DNA of 64,000 nucleotides from assembly GCA_005656395.1 (NCBI GenBank), contig SRSI01000050.1:4278001-4342000 (forward strand). Reading direction: 5' to 3'. This document shows positions 55,701-64,000 of this stretch, piece after piece. How positions within the stretch are numbered: position 1 is the first letter of the stretch; every line of letters begins with the position of its first letter. The notes under the pieces were generated by a model. It saw only the letters and a list, made by a program, of their open reading frames with translations, was not told the DNA's origin and ran no database searches. A program made the position numbers and the translations under genes. The DNA is from Strongyloides papillosus (lineage: Eukaryota; Nematoda; Chromadorea; Rhabditida; Strongyloididae).

Positions 55701-57626
55701 AGAAAAAATTTACTCTCTCATAAGATTATCGAATATCTTACTTTAAATAAGACAGAAAAGTTAAGATTAAAAAAGATGGTCGTTGAGGCAACAGATATCC
55801 TCAAAGAACATGATGGAATATTCTATTGTTTGGAATGTCCATTTTGGGCGACAAATTTCTCTGTTACAGAAGCCCACGCTAAGGGTCACCTTGAAAAATT
55901 CACTCATTGTTGTGATAAATGTCAATGGAGTGCAGATGATGAGATAGAAATCAAAGCACATGAACAATGGCACTCTTCAGAGGTTATGATAAATGATGAG
56001 AATGAAGAAATTATGAACGGTAATAATGTGTGGAATTGTGATGAATGTCCGTACAAAACACACGATGTTTATGAGATGAGATCACATACCAGGTTACATC
56101 AGGGTCAAAGGAGTCAACGTTGTAGTCAGTGCACATTTTCGTGTGATGGTCCCGGTGCTTTATCACAACATCTTCAAATTCACGGAAAAGTTACAAAACG
56201 TGGTAAACCAAAGAGGCAAACAATTAAAAGGGAACCAATAACTGATAAGATTGTGTCGAAGGAAATTATGTCAAAAACCGAAAATGGTTTATCAGTTAGG
56301 GCCTTAAAATTAGTTATAAAATCAGCAACATTAAAAGAAACTTATGAAATGCATAAATGTGAAACATGTCCTTATTATGCAGCAAGTGAAGATTCCATTT
56401 TTAAACATGTCGCTTCACATATATTACCAAAAGGTGGTAGGACGATGCAAGAATGCTTGGATTGTGAATTCTACTGTGAAAGTAGTGAAGTCCTTAAGGA
56501 ACATGTTAGAGTTCACAATAATGCTTTTATTATTCCCTACTTCATACAAACTTTATTTTCATGTAAAATGTGTGATTTTACCTCTTCAGAGGAGGCTGTT
56601 CTTAAGAATCATGAACAAAAATGCTCAAAGGAAGGTATGCAAGGAGGAAGTAGTATTTGTACTAATGGAAAAAAACCATACCGTGGCAGGAAAAGGAAAG
56701 CTCCAGAAGATGAGGATACGCCACCAACAGATAACTCAACAAGAGAAGTCTCTACAGAAGATGCTGATAGTATGACATTGGATGATTGGTTGAAGGAGTA
56801 TCACAAGAAATTTGGTCTTCCAAGGACCGTTATAGAAACAAAAACAAAGACTGTCGTTAAAGAAAGACCTCGTCACAATGTTTTGAACTTGTACTCAAGT
56901 CGGGTAAATAGTGCTAACGATGGAAACTACAATTGTAGATCATGTCCATTTACAACAAGATTTCAGGCTGTTATGAGGGCTCATGAAACACATCATCGTT
57001 ACACTCAACAGCACAATTGTTCTATATGCTCATATTCAGTTAATGATGTTAGAAATCTCATGAATCATCTTAAATGGCATGAAGTCGATGATGAAATAAA
57101 CAATGTTGAGAAGAAAGCTGGTATGAAGAAGAATGGACCATATAAAGCATTGACGTCACGTGTAGGATCTGGGTCGCATCAGTACGAGTGTCCCTTTAAT
57201 CCATGTACATTTAAAAGTCCATTTGGCCATTCATTAAATGCTCATATTAGCGACCATGCCAAAAAGCATAAATTACGGATCTTTACAGCATTAAAAAGAA
57301 AAAATGGTGATATTCTTAAGAATGAAAAAACTTTCAAACCACCAAAAGAATCGAAAAATCCATTAATGTGCGGGGAATGTCAATTTTCAACACATTTTAG
57401 TGATGAATTATTTGACCATCAGGAAGCCCACAAAGATATTTATTTAGAGTACCAATGTACAATTTGTAGCTTTGGTTCCGATAGTCTTGTATATTTAAAT
57501 ACTCATTTGACCGATCATCATACAGATGAGGTAAAGAATTCAGCAGATCTCACGAATTTCAATGAAAGACAACATCGTTTTAAGTTGTATCTAGATTCTT
57601 TAACAAAGAGTAGTTGTGATATTTGA
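52782..57626 (+). CDS. REST-like protein with about 17 C2H2 zinc fingers
   Basis: Two exons, 52782-55250 and 55602-57626, with a 351-base intron; product 1497 residues. Residues 1-530 are Ser/Thr/Glu-rich and disordered. Fingers start at about 535 (CKECGFTTGRMVDLKLHNKTH), with further ones near 628, 657 and a C-x4-C type at 782. Exon 2 contributes about 13 more, several of the hydrophobic-spaced C-x2-C-x(12-13)-H-x3-H kind used in REST and Hunchback proteins. C. elegans SPR-4, a REST-like repressor that suppresses presenilin defects through the CoREST/LSD1 pathway, is the closest design I know, with a similar number of fingers; orthology is not proven. The start is the first ATG after stops in this frame. 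Confidence 0.85.
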
Positions 57627-58853
57627 AATTAAGTGATTAATTATTTATACCCTTTATAAATATGTGATTATTTTGAGACTGTACAAATATATATATATTA
57701 TCGTTGTTGTTTTTTTTTATTTTTTTCCCATAATTCAACAATTATATTTTTTGTATGTGGTAAATGTTTTTGTAATAATAAAAGTTTTTTAATATGCCTA
57801 CTGTGGTGATTTTTAAGAATGAGCTTTTGTTGGAGCGATTCTGTTATCATATTTGTCTTTTTAAACTTTTTTAAACAATTCAAGTAAATATTTTAATAGA
57901 AAAGTTTTATAACAATAAATTATTTAAATATACTGCGTGGCCATATGAAAACTAATTAATATAAATATAATTTATTAAAAGAAACAGCTTTTAAAAAATA
58001 TACAAGTAATTAATATAGTTTTTTATTTTTAAAATAAACGTTCTTTTCTGATAACTCTAATGATTTTAATATTAAATAGTAAAGTTGTGAAAAATATGTT
58101 TATATAATGATAAAGCAAAATTAATTATAAGGAATTTAAGTATATTACATTCTCCTTCATAATTGGCATTCAAAGTTAGATGTTTCTTTTCTATGAATGT
58201 TATTATCAATAATAAATATATCTAAGATTATTGAAAGGTATTTTATTTATTGTCCTTTATTCTCTCTCTAGAACAACAGATAGAGGAAAAATGTTATCAA
58301 AAGACAAAAAATTGTTTCTTAATATAAGTCATTTACTAGAAAATTCTAAAAGTTTTGTCCCATCATTTATCAGAAATATATATATAAGAATATATGTCTT
58401 TATGAAATGATACACTTTATCTGTAGGCGGCAATAATAATATAAATAAGATATATTTTATCCCTCATCAGTACAATTCCATTCATTTTTCAAAATAATAT
58501 ATATGTTAAAAGATGTAGTTAGGAAACAGATTTGATTTTATTCTCTTAACTGTGATCTTTAATAAATATATATATGATTTAAAAATATTGTTATCTTATT
58601 CTGTCTTACAAATGGTATATTGTGGGCGTTTATTAATAAATGATGAAGATGTAGGAGAATCATATTGTTTTTATTACTCTTTTCCACCTCTTTATCATTT
58701 CTTTTAGTACACAAGAAGATATTAGTAGGAGAGACAAGAAAGAAACATATCCATACCCCTTTAAATAATTGGAAGATCTTCTTGGCACAAAAGATATACT
58801 TAGGATAGCAATATTACTTTATCAAAGTCAGTTGCCTGAAATTTTTAAAAACA
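57627..58853. promoter_or_regulatory. Upstream region of troponin C
   Basis: About 1.2 kb of AT-rich sequence between the zinc-finger gene and the muscle gene. No coding signal is seen, and no motif is specific enough to call. Confidence 0.4.
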
Positions 58854-59473
58854 ATGGTAAGTATTAATAATATTTTATCTAAAAAAATTATTTTTATTTA
58901 ATAATACTATAATTGTATTTATATCATCTATATGTTTCTTTTTTTAGGCTGAAGATATTGAAGAGATTCTTTCTGAGATCGATGGATCCCAAATTGAGGA
59001 ATACCAAAAATTCTTTGACATGTTCGATCGTGGTAAACAAGGGTACATTATGGCAACTCAGATAGGACAAATTATGCATGCAATGGAACAAGATTTTGAT
59101 GAAAAACAACTTCGTAAATTGATTAGAAAATTCGATGCTGATGGTTCTGGAAAGTTGGAGTTCGATGAATTTTGTGCTCTTGTTTATACTGTAGCAAATA
59201 CTGTTGATAAAGAAACACTACAAAAAGAATTGAGGGAAGCATTCCGTCTTTTCGATAAAGAAGGAAATGGTTATATTTCAAGACCAACTCTTAAAGCTTT
59301 ATTAAAAGAGATCGCTGATGACTTGACTGATCAACAACTTGATGAGGCTGTCGATGAGATTGATGAAGATGGATCAGGAAAAATTGAATTTGAAGGTATG
59401 TTATTCTTATCTATATTCTAATAGTCTTTTTTTTCCAGAATTCTGGGAACTTATGGCAGGAGAAGCTGATTAA
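58854..59473 (+). CDS. pat-10: Troponin C, body-wall muscle type
   Basis: Three exons: 58854-58856 (the ATG alone), 58948-59395 and 59439-59473; product 161 residues. The protein is nearly the same as C. elegans PAT-10/TNC-1 along its length (MAEDIEEIL, FDMFDRGKQGYIM, EFWELMAGEAD). It binds Ca2+ in the thin-filament troponin complex and starts contraction. Of four EF-hands, loops 2 (DADGSGKLEFDE) and 4 (DEDGSGKIEFEE) are canonical. Loop 1 (DRGKQGYIM) has lost ligands, and loop 3 (DKEGNGYISRPT) lacks the usual Glu at position 12, so two calcium sites are expected. The ATG-only first exon is an uncommon structure; the 91- and 43-base introns fit GT-AG. Confidence 0.96.
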
Positions 59474-60485
59474 ATCAAATTTCCTTGTACTTACACATTA
59501 TTGCAATAATATTTACTATCATCAATTGCAATTTGATCATCTGTTTCTTAAAAATATATATAATATCTCTCTTTTCTATATCATTATTACACAAAAATTG
59601 AACAGAAGAATTTTATAAATAGATATATCATTTTAATAGCATCTATCTTTAAAAGCAAATGTTTAATTGTGTATTTTCTCTATAATATCTATTAAACATT
59701 CTTTTTTATTTTTTTTATGTAATTTATATGATCTGAGAGATTTTTATATATATTTATAAAAATTTTTAATAAATAATTTTTTTACCAAAAGGATTTTTTA
59801 TATTTTCTTCTATCCTACACTTGTTTGACATCAAAATTTTTGATTTTTAAATAAAAAGTTAACTTTATTTATCGTTTTATATTTAGAAAGTAATTTTAAA
59901 AAAATTAGCATTTTTTTTCAGGTTTCATAACATTTCAAAAATATAAAAATAATGACAATTTTGATGAGAATTGTCATAAGATTTTAATGGCATTTTGTTG
60001 TTGTTTAAAGATAATAAAATAATATAGTCAAAATATTTTTAAAAAAATGCAAAAAAATCACTTTATAGTATTTGAAAGTTTGTTTTGAAGTATGAGGAGC
60101 TTATGATTGAGAATCAACAAGTTTTCTTGAAGTTTCTATTGCTTATTTCAAAAGTCGTTAACTTGATTTTTAACCTTTTTTTATGAGATAAAAAATATAA
60201 ATAATAATTTTCGTTTTGACGTCATATTAAGTTACTTAAAATTAAATTCCTAAAGTATCATTTTAAACATAAGATTTCAAAATGTTTTCAACGAATAGTT
60301 GTAAAAGTTCGATAGAGTATTCGATATTCAGTACTTTTTATTTTATTTAAAAATTTCAAAGAAACAGATGAAGATAAAGAAGTTGTGAAATTGTATAAAT
60401 ATCTTTATTTTCTTTATCTCCATAAAAATAGACAAAACAAATTGTGGTACTTCTTAAATAAGTACAAACAATATATATATTTAAT
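59474..60485. other. Convergent intergenic region, 1 kb
   Basis: AT-rich 3' flanks of troponin C and the M13 peptidase gene. No gene or RNA is recognised. Confidence 0.4.
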
Positions 60486-62875
60486 TTAAAATATTCTACA
60501 AATTTCATCACTAACCATATGATCTGGTCTATGGCAATTAAAAGCTTTTCTAAAATCTTCATTATTACTTAACAATACATTAACTCTGTATTTAGGTATA
60601 GTATGTTCTTCTTCTCTTATTTGATATTTTATTGATTCCAAAGTATCTTTCCCACACCAATTAAAAGCATAATTCATAAAAAACAATTGATCATCATTAA
60701 ATTCTTCTAAGCCTTCAACTTTTTGCCTATTTTGGTAATCTTCTGCCTCTAAAGCTTTTTTCATTGCTTTAAATGCAACTCGAATACCGCCATCATCAGC
60801 AATATTTTCTCCCTGGGTAGTATAACCGTCTAACTGAAAGAAAATTATAAAAGAGCTAATTATCACATTGGTGTAATTTAACTTACATATTCATCAACTT
60901 CAGTAACATAAACATCATTATACATATTAACAAAACAATCTTTCTTCTTCATAAACTTTTCTTTAGTGCTATTAGCCCACCAATTCTTGAAATTACCAAC
61001 CTCATCATACTGTGATCCTGAATCATCGAAAGCATGAGTAATTTCATGCCCAATTATCGTCCCAACACCACCATAATTTAATGGTATAGAATGCGTTTGA
61101 TCATAGAAACCATTTTGTAAAGCACCAGCCAAAATACCAATGGTGTTTTCATAAGGTAAGTAATAAGCATTGCTAACAAAACTTGGTAATGACTTAGAAT
61201 TTCTATTATTAACTTCTAATAATCTCTCAAATCCTAACAAACTTTTCCATTTATAAATTTTATCATAAATATCTGGTAACATGTCATTATTATTAAAGTA
61301 TAAGCTTGAGAAGTCTTCCTCTAACTTAGTTGTATTGAAAATCGTATCACTGTAACCAACATTGATAATCATTTTATTAATCTTCTTCAATGCATTCCTT
61401 TTTGTTTCACCATCCATCCAATCAGAATTACTTAACATCTCAGCATATGATGAAAGAATGTTCTTGACCATCTTCTCAACCTCAACTTTTTTATTCATAT
61501 TAAAATACTTCTGTATATACTGGAGATCAATGTAATCAGAGAATATTCCAATGGTTGCCTGGAGACATTCAATTGATTTTGGGCGTTTTTTCGTGATTCC
61601 AGTGTAAATTCTATTAAATTCAACATCCAAGTTTTCAAATCTTTCATCTAATGTGAAATAATAGTTAAGAATTATCATCCATTCTAATAGATCATTCATT
61701 GTTTGTTTATCAATCTTATGAAGTAATCTATCTACAGTCTTAAGAGATTCTTGATTAACAAGATATATTGTCATGTTTGAAAGATTAATTTTTTTCAAAA
61801 CCTTCTGTGGCAATGTATTCTGGAAAAATTTCTCCCAATTAGCTGATGGGAGTGTAGTCTGTAGTTGGTGTAATGATACAGCAGTGATTAATTTTGATTG
61901 ATCATCTGTGTGACTATCTTTAGCTGACATATTAGCTAGAATAGCTAGTTCATTTTGGAACATTATAAATGACTCAACTCTCCTATTAATTTCATTTGGA
62001 CCTTCTTTAAAAATGCTTCTAGTTCGATCCCCTTCAACAAGTAACTCCAAGATTTTAGTTAAATATACTTTATACTCGAACAAAATATGTTGGTATTCTG
62101 GGTCTAAGAAATATTTATAATGAAGACCTGGTTCAATTGGCTCAATGAAGATCCTATTAATTGTACTATCATAAGGATCAGGAACAACAGAAATTGAAAA
62201 AAACGTTGATTTTGGATGAATGTAAATCATAAAATCTGTTAAAAATTTAAAATTTTTATTCTTCAATTCTTGAAGTTTATCTATTACATAACTTGTCCCA
62301 TATCTATTTTTTTCGGTTGGGTCTAAGCATTTACTATAATATGTTGACATCATCTGACTGATTCCATTATTACTATTAACTGATTCTTTTATAATACTAT
62401 CAAGTTGCTTATATATCATATATTGGATGTCAGCAAGTCTGTCATAAGTGAAGTCGTACTCAGGAATATGATGGCTATTGATCCAACCATCACAAACGAA
62501 ATCGTAAAAATTTTGGCATGGATTGATGTTTCTGTTGACGGAGGATGCCATATCCTCATATTTTACTCTTTTGTTAAAATTTGTATTTTTGTTATCACCA
62601 AAAAATGGTACAACTCCAAGAATATCATTATTATTTAAGTTACCATTCTTTTCCTCAAAATTACCTACTGAAACATCAATTTTACTAATAATAATTCTTC
62701 CATTACTGAAAATAATCTCAGGAATTCTAATAGTGAAGTTCTTAAGATCATAATTAACACTGCCACCCAAAGTGTTAGTTAAAAAATTACCCCCATTATA
62801 TAAAGTACCATCAATAGAGTATATAATAAAAGTAATAAATATTAAAATAAAATGATTAACGTTAGGAGGATACAT
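60486..62875 (-). CDS. Neprilysin-like M13 metallopeptidase, secreted
   Basis: Two exons, 62875-60887 and 60833-60486, with a 53-base intron; product 778 residues. A signal peptide or single hydrophobic N-terminal segment (about 4-22) precedes the long helical M13 N-terminal domain (NPCQNFYDFVCDGWI). The catalytic part has NAYYLPYENTIGILAG, the zinc motif HEITH at 610-614 and the second ligand ENIADDGG (Glu672, Asp676), which spans the exon junction. The end (CHRPDHMVSDEICRIF) is the family's closing cysteine signature. It should cut peptides such as neuropeptides or host peptides outside the cell. Nematodes carry many M13 genes, so the exact NEP number is not assigned. Confidence 0.93.
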
Positions 62876-64000
62876 TATTATGAGGTAAAAATGTCAAAAA
62901 TATTATATTAAATTTCTTTTTAAATGCTTCTTTCCTCTCCCCAACTACTTTAATCTTATTCTCAGGAACAAACAAAGAAAAGAGATGTTTCAAATAAAAA
63001 AAATGTAGCAAATATTTAAATAAAATAATAAAAAAGTTCCAAAATATATATAGTATATTATTGTTATGTTTATATAATTCTAATAATCTTTTTTTAGCAT
63101 ATACGAATTACTACCACTCTTCCGTTTTGTAAATCTCTTTTATGTTATCATTTATTCATCCTACTCATAGAAATACGTTGTTATTTAATGTTCATTTTGA
63201 AAATACAATATTATCGTAGAAAAAAAAACTTGTGTGATGATAAATTTAATCTTCCTGCCCTATTACAATGAGTGGCGTCATCTTTTGATCCCACTTTTTT
63301 TTTACATTGTAGTTTTGTTGATTTTGATAGCATCTTGATGGTAGATTTAAATATGATTTGCTTTGTAAACTGCTTTATAATAGCTGCGATTATGAGATAT
63401 AATGGTAATGGATTCAGTTTTTTATTTGTTTTAACAATTAAACTGCTTTCATTGATAAATACATATATGGTATGATCAGGTATGACTAGAATTATTTGTA
63501 TTGTATAATTTTTACCAACTTGATTATGTCATGGTAATATAATTTTCATCATTAATATTTTTAATACCTCATTATTTAATGATTTTAAAAAAACGAAGTT
63601 GAAAAACAAATTTGTAGTTGATTTTGTAATTGATAAACCTTTAATTTTTATTATTAACTTTATTAGATGAGAAGAGACTTCACTAATATAAAGATTAAGA
63701 GGTTGAGGTATCTAAGAATTTGACCTTCTTTATTTGATAACACTAAAAAGAAAGGTAAATATAAACATTCTTATTCTTTAGATCAATTAAACTTTTGAAG
63801 ATGAGGTAAAAAAGCGTTTTAAAACTGTTTGAACTTTTTTCACTCATTAATTTAATTGAGATATTGATGGCTAAACTACTCTTAATTTCACTTATTCCGA
63901 TATTTTTGTACCTATTCTACAACTTTTTCTCCCATGATAATAATAACTTACCGTTAAATTTTGAGAAGGTATTTGTTTTTGAAATAAATTAGAAATATTA
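62876..64000. other. AT-rich right end of the window
   Basis: The upstream region of the M13 gene, then sequence without a supported gene. An open frame at 63272-63475 is hydrophobic and without splice or domain support. Confidence 0.4.

Noticed and set aside
62021..62040. GTTCGATCC, resembling a tRNA T-loop
   Set aside because: It is inside the intact M13 peptidase coding sequence, and no cloverleaf can be drawn around it.

Overview
The window is a very AT-rich piece of nematode nuclear DNA. Coding islands with strongly A/T-ending codons and small GT-AG introns (mostly 36-55 bases, a few of several hundred) are separated by kilobases of A/T. The gene set points to a nematode: a cuticle collagen with a furin-type site, a troponin C close to C. 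elegans PAT-10, a SERCA pump, a REST-like many-finger protein and T/A-rich 'AG' acceptors placed just before start codons, as expected for spliced-leader addition. The extreme AT content and tiny introns suggest Strongyloididae (Strongyloides or a relative). That assignment is inference.

Layout. 0.5-12 kb: asparaginyl-tRNA synthetase (+), an unrecognised low-complexity protein (-), a DOT1-type H3K79 methyltransferase (-), a divergent FKBP-TPR protein (+) and a shortened gamma-butyrobetaine/trimethyllysine dioxygenase-like protein lacking its iron ligands (-). 12-18.5 kb: gene-poor, with one possible distal 5' exon. 18.5-22.9 kb: an EGR-like three-finger factor (+), a protein with two SH2-like modules (-) and a decayed small gene (-). 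24.8-29.1 kb: SERCA (+), whose intron holds degenerate ~160-bp tandem repeats. 29.7-34.9 kb: repeat-rich, with a duplicated six-cysteine peptide gene (one copy broken), a decaying coiled-coil/zinc-finger gene and possible transposon traces.

35.6-38.5 kb: a polypeptide GalNAc-transferase (+) with a complete cuticle collagen gene (-) nested in one intron. 38.7-44.6 kb: DENR, then a tandem duplication of about 2.4 kb that gave two F-box genes (one frameshifted) and two JMJD4-like genes (one a 5' fragment fused to the DENR tail). 44.7-49.3 kb: a receptor-type tyrosine phosphatase whose first domain is dead while the second keeps Cys and Arg, MAK16, and a secreted ShKT-nitrobindin-like protein. 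49.3-52.8 kb is AT-rich with no clear gene. 52.8-64 kb: a 17-finger REST/SPR-4-like protein, troponin C and an M13 (neprilysin) peptidase.

Most genes are unrelated housekeeping, muscle and chromatin functions with no operon-like grouping. SERCA and troponin C both act in muscle calcium handling but lie 30 kb apart. The accessory zones are 29.7-34.9 kb and 38.7-47.2 kb, where duplication, decay and catalytically altered family members concentrate.
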